Shown here: positions 1 to 12,962 of the stretch, one piece after another | Layout: each line of letters begins with the position of its first letter | How positions within the stretch are numbered: the first letter of the stretch is position 1 | Assembly: GCA_003864495.1 (NCBI GenBank) | Contig: ML133458.1 | Location: 1,283,592 to 1,347,591 of the forward strand | Reading direction: 5' to 3' | Source: Nemopilema nomurai | Taxonomy: Eukaryota; Cnidaria; Scyphozoa; Rhizostomeae; Rhizostomatidae | Length of the DNA: 64,000 nt | The notes under the pieces: model-generated | Database searches by the model: none | Told to the model about the DNA's origin: nothing | What the model saw: the letters and a program-made list of their open reading frames with translations, nothing else | Translations under genes and position numbers: made by a program

Positions 1-75
1 AAAAGAGGTCAAGCTCCGAAAAGAGGCCAAGCTCCGAAAAGAGGCCAAGCTCCGAAAAGAGGCTAAGCTTCGATG
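1..75. repeat. 18-bp tandem repeat at the window edge
   Basis: About four copies of an 18-base unit (AAAAGAGGCCAAGCTCCG, with small variants) run from the first base to about position 75. The array probably continues upstream of the window. It lies in or near an intron of the XPO7 gene. Confidence 0.85.
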
Positions 76-203
76 GGTTGCAAAACCTGTAGATCATATT
101 GCTCCAATCAGCTTTATTGAACATGATTTGGACCAAGAAAAGATCTGTACTTAATAATTATGGAGCTTAGTTTTCAAGAGCTTATACTGCATGTTAATTA
201 AAG

Positions 204-3200
204 TTCTTTCCGGCCAACTCAAGCTGTCATTTCCGCCAAAAGGTTGACAAAACAATTTCTGTTTATGGTCAAATGTCTCTTCCAGAGAATGTTGTTAAGC
301 AATGAAAATGATTTCCTTGCTAGGCCCCTAAAGGTAATCTCTAAATTTATATTGCAGCTAATGAAGTGTGGCTTCATACTTTCTTACAACATCGACTGTT
401 GTTTGGATTATTTCACTGCATTCATTTCATGCTTGCCATAATTTTATTGATTATTTTCGATGAAAGAATTTGATATCCTAGAGATTAGAGTTCCTTAGCC
501 GTCCAAAGATACAAGGGTATCGCAATAAGCTTTGATATGTTGAAAGCGGCCCTTGCTGGTAATTACATAAACTTTGGGGTGATGCAGTTGTATGGAGACG
601 ATGCCCTAAACGATGCTCTTGCGATGTTTGTCAAAATCGTCATGTCGATTCCTCAACAAGATCTGCTGGTGAGATATCTCTATTCGTGTAATTTTTTCTC
701 GTTTCTCATATCAACTTGCATCATGTTCTGTTCTCTTGAGGTTTTCTTGCACGTAGATAACTGGTGATTAAGTGGAATGTTTTCATTTGTCTAGAATCTC
801 TGCTGCCTTTATTTTTAGGAATACCCAAAACTCAGCCACTCGTACTACGGACTGCTTGAAATCATCACCGAAAATCATAGACCACTTGTGCGAAATCGAC
901 CCACAGGTAGGAATACGACAATATATTTATTTCGAGCCGCCTGACGTAATGAGACTGGGATCTTAAATTGTCGAGTTGTTGTCCAAATTGTCAAGTGGTT
1001 TTCTTTTGTTGTTTTTAACAATCAAAGTTGGTAAATTTGCCCTCCTTTTCTCCAAGGTATTTTTGTATGTTCTGTCATCGGTATCCCAAGGACTGGATGC
1101 ACTTGGTGAGTATAAATTCGTTTATTGTGTCTCTTTAATTTATTTGACTACATCTATCATTTTCATACTGCTTTCGTCCTGATACATCTTCTACTTTGTT
1201 GCCGTAAGTAGCACATTTTAAATTGAAATTGGCCAGCGTCAAAGGTTACATTATGAGTCTGTACATGACGGAAATCAAGCTGAAATGATAGACAGTGTTA
1301 CCTTCACCTTGGAAGGTATCTGTTTTTACTGCCAATTAACTATTGTTTTGTGATTGTTGTAAACAATTTGCATCTGGCAGACCCTTCGATCTCCACTGGT
1401 TGTTGTGCAACGCTTGACCACATTGTGTCGTATCTGTTCCAACAATTGCAAAAGGCTTCGAAGAGTAACGATGCTCAGAAGGAAGTTGAAAAACACCCGG
1501 CTTTAAAGGTTATCGAAATGCAACCAAATATCTTAAAGCAGGTCAGTAGAAGTTATGAATGACATTGGGTTTGCATTCTTGAACATTTTCCATTGGTCTT
1601 CATTTGAATCGCAAGGATTTTTATTCACCTCCAACTCAACGTTACACAGTAAAAATTGACTTCGAGTTAAACTTTTACGTAGGCCTTTTTTGCGATAAAA
1701 ACCAGTTTGCCACTTAGGGTGGTTCAACTGGGGTATGCAGAGCTGTAGTTTTTCGACATTTTTTTGTAATCAACACTGTTTTTTAATTTTAGATGCTGTC
1801 CACCATCCTTAACACTGTAATGTTCGAGGATTGTAAAAATATGGTTTGTAAATATTCGTACTTTTGCTCTCATGAGTATTTAGTTTCAATTGCACGCGTG
1901 CGCCGCCTATTCTAGTGTGCCTATTAGCATTTGCTAGTAATTTCAATGTGGCGTTGTCTGTCTTCTATCCTTGGCAAATTTGCCATGTGTACGCTGAATA
2001 GCTTAAGCAAACCAAGGTTGTTTGATTGTCTCATCTCCTTCGCAGTGGTCCATGTCAAGACCTCTTCTTGGACTAATTTTGTTAAACGAGGAAGTAAGTG
2101 GATTATGACGTTTGAAAGACTGTAATGCTATATGCAAGCTTTTTTGTTTCTTTCTAATGCCAGTGAACAAACGAAATGCGAGGAAAAAAATATTTTCCTA
2201 TTCGCTGGCTTGGAGATTTAGTTGCAGGGAAGTTTAATTCTAAGAGAACTTCTTTTCCGCAAACAAAGAAATGCTGCTACGGAAAATTATTTTAAAAAAG
2301 TTTTTTTTTAAAAAAACTAAAGACTGTTTGCTAGAGATCTGGCACTTGTCATAACATCCTCAAATATTTCTCTGTTGGAGCAGATTGCTGTTAAGAAGTA
2401 TTAGCTTACTGGAATGAGTTGTTCACTTTCCGCGTGTGTTTGTGACTTTACATAAAGAACCTTAACGTTGGGCACTGAAAGAAACGCCTCAATTATCCAA
2501 AATTTGAAAGTGCAGGCTTGGTATAATAATGTTAGATGTGGTCATGACAACGTATTTACAATATGGCTTATGTATTGCAATATTACTTGAATATTGTAGA
2601 ACTAATAATTGCCACAATTTCTTTGTTTTGTAGTTTTTTACGGAACTAGAGCGAAACATAACTCAAATACAGACTCCCGACAAGCAACCGCGAATGGCAG
2701 AATGCTTCCAGGATCTGATGGAGAACGTCGAGAGATCGATGACGACGAAAAATCGGGATAGGTGAGTTCATACTGACGTTGTTGATCGGACTAGAGGGCG
2801 TGCAAAGTGAATGACCCATAAAGCGGCTATTCCCTTGAATTCGACTAGGCCCTTGACAGCCTAAGGAAAAGGTGTAGCATGACCAATGCCCAAGGTATCT
2901 AGAAAAACGTTGTGATTATGAACTTAGATTTACAAACCACGTAAAATGAACAACAGCAACAACAGCCATGCAAAAACAGGCTAGCCCTCTGAATAAATCT
3001 GATTCATCTACACCCATTAGAAAATTCTCAAGTGCGATTTTGCCTGCTTTTTGACAATGCAAGCCATGCAATGTGCTGCATTTGTCATCTGTTTCTGTCT
3101 TTTTAATTTGATTCTGTTTCGCGTTGGGTTTTTCGCAGGTTTACACAGAACTTGTCGACATTCAGAAGCTGTGTAAAGAGCATCACTTCCAGTGCTCCAG

Positions 3201-3247
3201 CGGCAAACTCGTCGTCTGCCATTGAGATGATGGGGTATGACATGTAA
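204..3247 (+). CDS. XPO7: Exportin-7 (XPO7/RANBP16), C-terminal exons, 5' partial
   Basis: This is the 3' end of an exportin-7 gene. Exportin-7 is an importin-beta superfamily HEAT-repeat carrier that moves cargo through nuclear pores with RanGTP. I read the exons as 204-293 (weakest), 489-668, 819-906, 1028-1105, 1381-1541, 1793-1843, 2046-2093, 2634-2761 and 3139-3247. All have AG/GT borders and compatible phases, and together they encode about 310 residues. Recognised blocks, in order, are MLKAALAGNYINFGV, LYGDDALNDAL, EYPKLSHSYYGLLEI, LSSVSQGLDAL, TGCCATLDHIVSYLF, FEDCKN, WSMSRPLLGLILLNE, TKNRDRFTQNLSTFR and a C-terminus of GYDM before TAA at 3245. These follow vertebrate XPO7 colinearly to its C-terminus. 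The start lies outside the window, and more exons may precede 204. I see no AATAAA just after the stop. Confidence 0.9.
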
Positions 3248-5505
3248 ACAAAGCGTGTGAGTAGCAGGCAGCCATTTTTCCCCATTGTGATGCAACGCAA
3301 TAGTACTGCGAATCCCATTTAGGCCCAATTTATCGCAATGTCTCACAGTACAAATGATTAGAAGGGCCCCAAAGAACAAACGCCCTCTCCCAGCCCTCCT
3401 CCGTAGTGGCCTCGGGCTGAACGAGAAGGCTTTATGTTGCGCAACCAGTCGTAACCCAAGATCATCATTTACGCAAATTAACAGCCACTGTCATGCGCAT
3501 GCGAGTAAAACAAAATGTAAGCAGCAATCGTATTTTCACCCCCAAACTGCAACATAATACAATGAAAATTTGTATTTTGGTTAGTCAAGATTTAATTTAT
3601 TGTTTCAACTTCCCTCGCACATCTTTTTGCTAAGGCTACTTTTTCTCAATCCATACTCTTGTGTTGTTAAACGACGATATTCCTGAAAGTATACAAATAT
3701 ATACTTTTACACTCTGCGGCAAACTTTTGCCTCGTGTATTCTGCCTATTGAAACGCTACATCTTCTCATATTTTTACGTTTATACGTTCTTCCTGTCCCA
3801 GTTACTATAATGATTCTTAGCATAGGGCTTTTAGCAGATACTGCTTCCAACCCCAAGAGTGTTGAATTTGCATCGTTTATCGTCAATTTTAGCCTTTGAC
3901 TGCGAAGAGAGCATGTAGCTTCCCTTTCGACGATGGACGGTCCTCCGTCAACAGGCCAGTAGATTCGTGTCGGGTTTTGAGACTGAAGACTCTCAAGATA
4001 GGATTCTAGCTGGTATTTCAAGGACTCTCATCGCGTTTTCAATGAAGCTTGGATGGTGTCCGCGGTGATCTTTTCCTAGAACAATTTTGCTGACCCTTTA
4101 CGGAACTGGATGGAATTGAACTCGTTAGTGAATTTGTAACTCCACACCCACTGTAAATTTTTTTTCCAATCTTTTTGTAATAGATGTTCAACTTCTGTAT
4201 TTCAAACGGCCTGTCCCCAATTCAGATAATCGTTTCGTTGGATGTGTTTTGTTCTTATTAGGGTTTCAGTAGTCTTTGGTGAACAGTTTACGTAGAAATT
4301 GAGACCCATTTTAAGACATCTTTTAGAGGAAATGAATTCTGCTTTCAGAGGTTTGGCCTCAAATGGATGCTTTTGCATCGCCTTAGCTTTAGCAAGTCAT
4401 TTGACCAATCGACGAATTAAATTTTCGGCTTATAGCCATATGATATAGGTTGGAAATGGAAATAGATCCCTGAGCTCGAATTATTGAGCATTGATGAAGT
4501 GAATTGATTTTAAGTATGAACAAGATCAGATTCTACCTTTAACAACAGAATCAAAGCCTTTATATTGCAGGAATCGTGTTCTGTTATAAAATTATATATA
4601 ACTCGAAATCAATCTGGCCTTGTGATTCTCTGGATCAAATTGCTCAGATTACGAAGATGCAAAACTTGACAGCTTTTGCAATGAAATATTTAACGTGGGT
4701 GCTTGGAATGATTTTGATAAAAGTTTTGGTTCATCGTTTAGTTGCTATTGTCAATTTGAATTATCAGTTTTGTTTGTAAAGGGTTGGAGCTAGTTTTTCA
4801 ATATACCTGCAATTTTTGTTTTCAATTCTGGATAAATTAAGCTCCATTCGGCTCCAATCGGTGGAAAGTTTCTCGAAATATTTTCGAAATGATTGAAGTC
4901 ATTCAACTCTTTTTTTCTACCCTACACAAGCGGCAGTTTACAATATTAATTTATTTCTTTAATTCTTAAACAAACATAAACATGTGCACGCACAATCTAT
5001 TTTCATATGAGCATAACTGTATGTCGTCTGCAATCGATTCGTGAAAGTAGATTCGTTGTTTCGGAAAGCAACGTCTTCGGGAGTTCTTCAAGAAAGGAGA
5101 ACGGCTAAACGGAGGGTTACCTTCCACACAATCAGTAACCAAGTTGGCCAAGGTGAAAGATCACTTTTTCTTTCGATATAACAATAAATCTGATTTTTGC
5201 ACATAATTAGCTGCAGAATCGTACCAAATCTATTTGATAAGGGTTTATTAGTCTTTTTCAATTTTTTTTATATTTCTGGTCGCAAAAAGATTGCTCGTAG
5301 CAAGCTCTCCAAATACCCAAATCAGGGATAGCAAACATGGGTTATCGCCACTGTGATTTGAACCACTGTACATGTGACAAGTACGGTGAACAAGTTATGC
5401 AATCAGGAAACTAAATCCCTCGTGACTAAATACGTTAATTGACTGTAACATAAGTTCCTTAGCAGCAGCTGCGTCTGCGAGGAGGCGTCACTTCTGTAAA
5501 TTTAG

Positions 5506-5850
5506 AAAGGAAGGAAACAAGATACGATAAACAACGCTTCACTGTTCCCACTTAGCATCTTCAGCCTTAAATTCGAGCAAAAAACCTTAGAAAAGAATAA
5601 CCTTCGAAAATTCAACAGCGACCTGTTCGTCTGTTCTTTGACAAACTAACACGTGGGTTGATCTTAATTTCTTCATTCGAAAAAACCTGTTAGTCTTGTT
5701 GTGAACCTGGGTTAATCCATTGTCGAACCAGCAAGTATTTTTCAAAACGACTCCCAATGCTGCATTGCGAACCCCGGAGATTTTAATTTAACTTGTTGTG
5801 GAACAAAATGAAACTCCCAGTTGCTTATCGTATCTTGTTTCCTTCCTTGA
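5506..5850. mobile_element. Putative MITE bounded by about 25-bp inverted repeats
   Basis: The left arm at about 5506-5534 contains GGAAGGAAACAAGATACG followed by ATAAACAA. The right arm at about 5821-5850 is its reverse complement with one or two differences. The roughly 290 bp between them have no coding potential. I could not identify a target-site duplication, so the outer ends are approximate and the family is unknown. Confidence 0.6.
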
Positions 5851-6347
5851 AAGTTGCATAGCAAAGCCCAAAGAATTTGAATTCACTTTTTGTAGAACTA
5901 AAATATTATTTCCCAACCTATTTCAACCAGCCACTATCTCTTGAATAGATTTGTTTCAAGGTCATAAGAAACTAATTTCTATAACCAAAACTAAAAATAA
6001 TTAAATTAATTTCATGCTGTCATTGCACAGATCGATAATTAATTGTTTTTCCATAACAGTATATGGAATATACTTGCTTGGCAACTTGTTTAAGATAATC
6101 TATTTTCAAAGTACTCATGTATGTATGACAACAGAGGGTTTGTTCTGGGCCCTTTCATGTTTTTGGTTACCTTTTCCAGCCATTTCACCGTTTTACATTA
6201 ATCTGAGTTTATTTAACTCCATGAAATGCAAAGTCACAAAGAAAGCAGTATGCTTGGAATAGATCTTCTATCTAAAAAATCATAATTTATAGGCATGTTT
6301 TCTAAAATTAGTTGGATGAGCTGAAGACACACTTAAATCAAAGGAGA

Positions 6348-6400
6348 GATTATAAATCAATTTATCAAACGATTGATAAATTTTGCATTAATTTATAATC
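6348..6400 (-). other. Hairpin-forming palindrome in the GATD3 3' flank
   Basis: Two nested inverted repeats are visible. The outer arms are GATTATAAAT and ATTTATAATC. The inner arms are TTTATCAA and TTGATAAA around an ACGA loop. The structure sits 85 bases past the GATD3 stop codon on the transcribed strand, so it may lie in the 3' UTR. No function is known. Confidence 0.5.
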
Positions 6401-6484
6401 AGTGAAATTCACCCACGATGTTAGATCAACAAATGTACAGAGTTTTATCTTCAAGCTACAAATGTCTCCACACATTGATTTAAG

Positions 6485-9400
6485 CTATTTCTTTTCCAAC
6501 AAACCAAGAACTCCTTTAACCATTTTGGCTACTCCATCATGTATTTCATGAAATTTGGTATCACACATAAATGCTGGTGTAGTTACAATCTTGTTTTTCT
6601 GATCAATGTGAATTTCCTGGTGCGTGGTTAAGTCATTTTGTCCTTCTTAATTCAAACCTAGTCATACAAACACCTAGTATATCATGGACAACAATACTCT
6701 TAAGCCTGATACTCTTGAAATTATTTCATCTTAAATAAAAGATAACATGCAATGGTTTCATTCACTTTTAACAATCTTGGCTCTTTTAGAATATTAGCAT
6801 GCTTCATATTATTATGCTATTATCATTAAATGTTTCAATGACAAGACTAGTACAAGTTTTTGCTTATCAGTGAAAATTAACCTACAATTGTATTCCATTA
6901 AACTATGGTCTTTACATTTCAGACAACAAATTAATTATACCTTATTTCCTATAATTTCATTATAGCTTATATCCATCTATGAAAAGCAAATGAAGTATTA
7001 GAAGGATACATCAACATTTTTAGGGACATGAGTGGAACCCATTGCTCCAACTGCCCCACAGGCTCCAGCAAATGGCCAACGTCCACCATCTTCAGATTCT
7101 TGTCCCATTGTTACCTCACAACCAGGAATGGCCTTTCATGAAAAGTGTTTTTAAGCCCCTCAATGCTATAAAACTTGACTACAAATTGCTTAACAATGAA
7201 TTGCAGAAACATAAAAATACAATAATGCTAGTTGGAAATTTCTCCAGCAACGTAATCAATGGAGCCAAAAAGATTGTACTTAAATATTACCTTGGCAGCA
7301 AGGACAGGAGCTATGCAGCAAAGCCTGAAAAACACATCATTTTTGATAGAAATACATTCCAGATCTACAATAGGCAGAGCTGGAACTTCAAAAGATTCAT
7401 TTTCAGATTCAAGCAATATCATTCATTCACAATTGATCTATGTACCTTAAAGAGTATAATTTTTCAAATAAAAACATTAAAAAAGTTATTGATGTTTTAT
7501 TACAACCAAATGCTTTAATAATAAAATCTAAAACAGAAAATGTTTTGTCATTGGCTTTTGCGTTTGAGATCAAGAGATAACTTTATTGGAAATCGGTGAT
7601 GGATGTTGATTTAAATAATACAGAACTGTATTTATTGTATATTTGTGTATCTGCCAACCAAATATGATTCAATGGTTATACACTGGCATATCACAAAATT
7701 AACCAATCAAACATTGGAAGAAAAATACTAACTTCTACTTTTAATCAGATTCTATTAAGAGAGGGATATAATATGTAATTTAAAAAAGGACATAATCCAT
7801 AACTTGACACTTCAACAAGAAAAAAATTCACCCACCCAATTGGCTTTTTGGCAGAATGGAAATTTTTTAGCACTGTTGATACTTCTTCATCAACTGTGCA
7901 GTCAGCTTGTTTGACAGCGAAGTTAGACCTAAAAATACAAAGAAATATATTTAGATCTTCCCCTAGTCATCAGCATTCTAAGAAGTATACATTTGCCTAA
8001 TTACAAGCTTAAATTTTTACTTGTCTATCATCCATTGGTACTAAGGTTTTACCAGTTTTTAGCTGCACCAAATCCACCAGGAAAAATTACAGCATCGTGC
8101 TTGGAAACATCAAGTTCTGATAGTTTTTCTATCTTGCCTCGTGCAATCCTTGCTGATTCCAAAAGAACATTTCTAGAAATGAACTGACAAACTTTAGTAA
8201 TGCAAGAGTGTACTTAAAACATCTAGTATCACATGAACTTAAAATAAACTAATTAACTTACATGTGTTCATATGTTTTTAACATTTGAAAAAATCTTTTA
8301 AAATTTGAATGAAGACCAAGATTTTCCATTCTGTTCCCTTTGAACCATGTCCGCCACGAGCAATTATATGTTTTTATGTAAAAAATTTTTTTAATGGTGT
8401 GAATATCTCCCTGACCCTGACTTTACAAATTAGTTTTAATGCTACCTTTGTTGGAATCACTAGACCAAATAACTTGAGTATTTGGCAATAATCTGCTAAA
8501 TTTCAATCCAGTTAGAAACAATAAGATCAGTTCAGTTTGCAATTATGTGATATACAGTATAAACACAAAGGAACCACCACAGGACTAGAGTGTAAAATGT
8601 GTGTGTTGTGATTAACTATATTTAATCAACCCTGTCCGAAAATTTATCATGTTATACACATTAATTGTAACCCACCTTACAGAAACTGCAAGAAACAAAT
8701 CAGTTTTAACATGACTTATCTTGGTACAAACAAACCTGTTTTCTCCTTTCATTTCTTCACCTGTCATGTGGTTCACAGTGTGCATCTGGGGCTTATCTGG
8801 AGCATAGATTTTAAAATCAGCAGACTCTCTGCTAAGGCTAACCAAAACCCTGGAAAAAGAAACTGATCCTTACAATGGAAATTTTTGTCCGTATAACCTA
8901 TCAAGACATTTAAATTACGAAAATGTTTTAAATTTTGAATCTCAAAAATTTTATCACTATGGACTTGACATTATCATTGGTAAGTGGTACAGGTTCCTTG
9001 CTTGGATAAAACAAGATTGGAAAAAGTAGTATCATTGATTTAGTTAACATCCCAAGAACAATAGAGGTACCTTAGAGTACTTCTTTCGTTAACACCTCTA
9101 AGTGCTTGTCATGGTTTAATTTTAACACCCAGTTTCCAATCCCTCTATGATATGCACAGTAGCTCTATTGCATTTGTTTCTATTAATCAAAATGCCTATC
9201 ACAAAGCCAACAAAATATGAAATGGAGTAACTTTCTAGTACTCTTGGGTCAAGAACTTTTGCTTCTTTATACAACATGTGTAAAGTTTTCAGCAATCTTG
9301 TTTGTTTTTTAAAAAGTTGACCATTGGAACTTTCTCAAAATTATTACATACGCAGAAGCTTCATGGACTTCAGTGCCATCATAAACACCACATCCTGATA

Positions 9401-10522
9401 ACACCTATAATTAAAAGGTAATTATAAATATTATAAATATATAAATATAAATATTATAAATATATAAGGTAATTATAAAAGGAAATCTCCAAAATCATAT
9501 AGGATGTTTACTTGTTTACGTTCTTAAAGAACAGAAATTGTAAGCAATACTCAAGCACCATCAGTGAAGTGTTTCATTGACTTGACAACATAGGAGGTTT
9601 TCATGTTTCCCTTTACACAGACAAAGTTATATCTTGACTGTTGAAACATTAGCAACCAAAAGTCTTAAGAATTTTAGTTCACTGTATGTAGATGAAACCA
9701 AACATTAATCAACATGGGTGTAGATAAAAACTTCAGGCAAAAAGTTTTCTAAAGAAATGAGTAGAGCTTTCTAAAGGTCATTTCAAACTTTTCATGATGA
9801 CCAACCACCTCAAGTTTTAAGTGAATCACTTGATTATATGTGAGAACATTAAATATATAAAGACAAATTTTAATTTGAGAAATAGTGAAATTTTTTTATT
9901 ATACAAAGAACAGTTAAATGAATGAAAATCATTGCTAAATATAAGAAAACTTGCAGAATAAATGATAAAGAATACAATACTTATGATTTTTAAAATTCCA
10001 AGTATTTGGCATAGACTCATTTTGTATAATTAGATTAATTCTAGCTATTCTATTTGCACCTACATTGTGCCTTTCTGTGTTATTCTAAGAGTAGCATTGT
10101 AATTTCTACCAGTACTTCCATTGAATTAAAGAAGCATTTAGTACTCAAAGAAACAAAGGACGTTGTACAATGCCTTCCCTGAGAGAAAAGATAGTTACCG
10201 ATTTGGGAGACTTTCAAATGTTGTATTCTTATCAGCATGAAATATGATTCAATTACTAGAGAACCTCCTTGATTGCTTGGCCTGTAAAAAGGTCCATGCT
10301 TGGAAAATTTACCAAAAAGCAACAGAAACGATTACCAACTAAGAATACGAAAAACTTAATTAACACTTCTGTGAAAATCGCTCTATGAATGATCTGATAT
10401 GAATGATGAGACATTAAAATGATCTATTTCTGAAATTACAAGATTACATAAACAATTACCACAGCAATGGTGGAGAGATTTCTGCCAGTTGACAGCATTC
10501 TTCTCGTTACAGCAGTCAACAT
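6485..10522 (-). CDS. GATD3: GATD3 / ES1-like mitochondrial glutamine amidotransferase-like protein (complete, 8 exons)
   Basis: On the minus strand the exons are 10460-10522, 9352-9404, 8736-8849, 8053-8172, 7836-7928, 7291-7324, 7010-7132 and 6485-6616. All have GT-AG borders and their phases join exactly. The product is 243 residues, against about 268 in human. It belongs to the ES1/ElbB branch of the DJ-1/PfpI class I glutamine amidotransferase-like fold; animal members are mitochondrial and their reaction is not settled. Visible motifs are [14 protein letters not shown] (residues 24-37), [29 protein letters not shown], the nucleophile elbow [10 protein letters not shown] (150-159, likely nucleophile C151), DGGRWPFAG and [12 protein letters not shown]. 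The N-terminus ([10 protein letters not shown]...) is basic and hydroxylated, as in a mitochondrial presequence. A 34-base exon encodes the elbow. It is convergent with XPO7 and divergent from NSD. Confidence 0.93.
9421..9478. repeat. AT-rich direct repeat in GATD3 intron 1
   Basis: TATAAATAT-type motifs repeat several times, flanked on both sides by AAGGTAATTATAAA. It lies just outside the acceptor site of GATD3 exon 2. Confidence 0.6.
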
Positions 10523-12941
10523 CTTTTGGAAGTCAATCGCTCAAGCAAGTTCCTGTTAGAATCTAAGTGAAAGTTGCACGTCCTTTTTGTTGTTGTTGAT
10601 GTTGCTTGATCTTTTGAAGGCAGGACCAGAACCTGTGCCCCCTTCTTGACGTTTTAGGTCTTTTTTTAAAAAATGGTCCAAAGTTAAATGCCAATGCATT
10701 GCCTCATTTCTCATCAAAGTTTGATAGTCAACCAAGGAACAATCCAGATTCTCATATTCACCTAATATCTACATAAAAGACCTTTATATACCCTTGTCTG
10801 TGCTAGCCCCACTGCGGGGTTATGAGGTGCCACCCCTCTTCCTTAAGCTAAATGGGTGCCAAATCAGAAAATCTCAAATGCATTATTAGGAAGTTTCCCC
10901 CTTAAATTTAGAGGTTTTAAGTTGAAGTATCCTGTTCCCTTGAGGTTGAAACATTATCAAGAAGTTTTTCCACCGGTGCATTGATAAAAATGGCAAAGAA
11001 CAAAGACCCCCTTGGCTTGATTTCGGTACCCATTTCAGTACTTCCATCACCCTGCTCCTTTGGTTTTCAAAGGTCTGTCTTGACATTGAACTGTTTGAAT
11101 ATCCTGTCCCTGTTAATACTCTGATGAGCCAGGACTTTGGATTCAAACCAGACAGTCTAGCGTCATTCAAATCTTCAGGAAATGTGGTTGGAATGATCTA
11201 AATTTCTGATTAAAAGCCTGAGTGAAAGTAGTCCAATAAGACATCATTAACCCAGTGCATTGTTTGTAAGTAACTTGCAATTGCAATTATGGAAGCTTGA
11301 CTGTGCTCCTAGGTTTAGGATTCTGCATGCCAGTACAATCGACAAATAGATGTAAAGAGAACTTTCAAATATCGCTACTCAACTCAAAATGCATCATCCT
11401 AACCTTGTACTTTTCGTATATCTTGCTAGGCCTCTAGCAAATTGTTTATGAAATGGTTCCCATTGGAGTTTTTACCTTTGCGATTATCGTGGATTCTAAA
11501 TTTTTCATTTTGTTTCGATTGCCCAGTTGATATAAAAAGGCTTTAGTTGTCTGTGACGAAAGAGTGTCCAAGTTGAAGATTGAAACATGTTAAACATAGA
11601 AGGCAGTACAAATGTTTTGTCCCACAGAAGAAGCACACACCAAAGTACAGTTTGAAAATGATTAGGACTAGCGTCCTTCTAGCTTAGAGATGCATCATGA
11701 CGTCAAGGATGCGCCATAATAACGCCATAGGAGAAATGTTCTTTGACGTTCATATGTTCTTATGATATTCATAAACAATGCAAGAACATTAGGGCTCGGA
11801 AACAAAACTATTCATCCTTGAAATTATTTATTCTTAAAGCCATGCGTTCTTAAAACATAATTAGTCCTATACTTATATGTTATTGAACTAATTGATTTAC
11901 ATGCAAGGTATAGTAGCCTTGATGAGACTCAGATAGGATGGGTTTGTGGAGAAGAATCTTACGGCTGACTTCTCTTACCTTATTTGGCACTTTGGCGCCT
12001 ACCTCTGATAAAAGCGTGATGGAATTCAGATTATGTTACTAGAGAGTCAATTGTTGTACAACTAATCGAAGACTGACAGGAAGGCCAATTTGTTCAACAG
12101 TGACACCATGATGACGTGAGTCTTATTTCCTGTGTGTAACTTTGCAACCAACGTGGTCAGATTATATTTCTGTTGGTCCACTTTTGGGAGTGTGCGTTAA
12201 ACTTTATTGGGACGGAGATTTAAAAGAGTCTTGGGCTTGGAAAGCTGGTAAATCATTACCTGGCTCCTTCGTAAGAAAGGGAAGGGGCTCAAGACCTTTC
12301 AGCCCTCCCTCTAAAATAAACAATCTTTAAGTTAACTGAGCTGCTTAATTAATGCTTATGTTACAAAAAAAAGTTTTGAAGCTGCTTTCGGTCGCCCGTC
12401 GGAACCGCAGGGGTTTGGTGGCTGAATCCCCAATTAATTACCAGCCTGCAGCATGTTTTCTTTAAAACTGTGTATTGACTGAGAAGGAATAAAATGGGCA
12501 GCCTCCCTTTCCAATATAAATTTCGTTCCGACGGCACCGTAGGTCATCAAAGTTTCATTTTTTCAGGAGGGAAAAAATTAACTTCTTCTTTAACCTAGTC
12601 AATCTGTTGGAAAACTCTTGAAAGGGAAGAGAACGCTTGAAGCTCAAAGTCTCTGACGATCATCAAAGATACGGATGAGGCGATCTTAACTCAATAAACA
12701 GTGAAGGATTCAACACAATGTTGCCAAATGCATTTTGTGCAGCAATTGCATAAATGTAGAGCATGTTATCAAGTATGGATTCACAGGGAAGAGTATCAAA
12801 TCTCTGAAGTTTGTTGCAAGAAGGAAGACCTCCAGTATTTGTCATTGTTTATGAAATCCATTTCTATTTCTGCTGCATTTCCTCAACAAATCTTATTGAT
12901 TAATGTGCCAATGTGTTATACTCATGGGCGTGCTGAAGAAG

Positions 12942-12962
12942 GGTGTGTGTGTGTGTGTGTGT
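12942..12962. repeat. (GT)n microsatellite
   Basis: About ten uninterrupted GT dinucleotides, ending at GTTACTTAAG. It is intergenic. Confidence 0.85.

Larger units (their letters stand above)
3248..6484. other. Intergenic region between the convergent XPO7 and GATD3 genes
   Basis: This holds the 3' flanks of both genes. I recognise no gene in it. The longest open frame (3707-4021, - strand, 104 codons) matches no family I know. The only clear structure is the inverted-repeat element at about 5506-5850, listed separately. Confidence 0.6.

Noticed and set aside
3707..4021. 104-codon minus-strand frame downstream of XPO7
   Set aside because: No recognised motif, no neighbouring exons in phase. 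I cannot support a gene.
7042..7518. 158-codon + strand open frame
   Set aside because: It overlaps two well-supported GATD3 exons on the other strand and resembles no protein; a shadow frame.
10886..11170. 94-codon minus-strand frame
   Set aside because: Looks protein-like in composition but matches no family I know; could be decayed repeat, not supportable as a gene.
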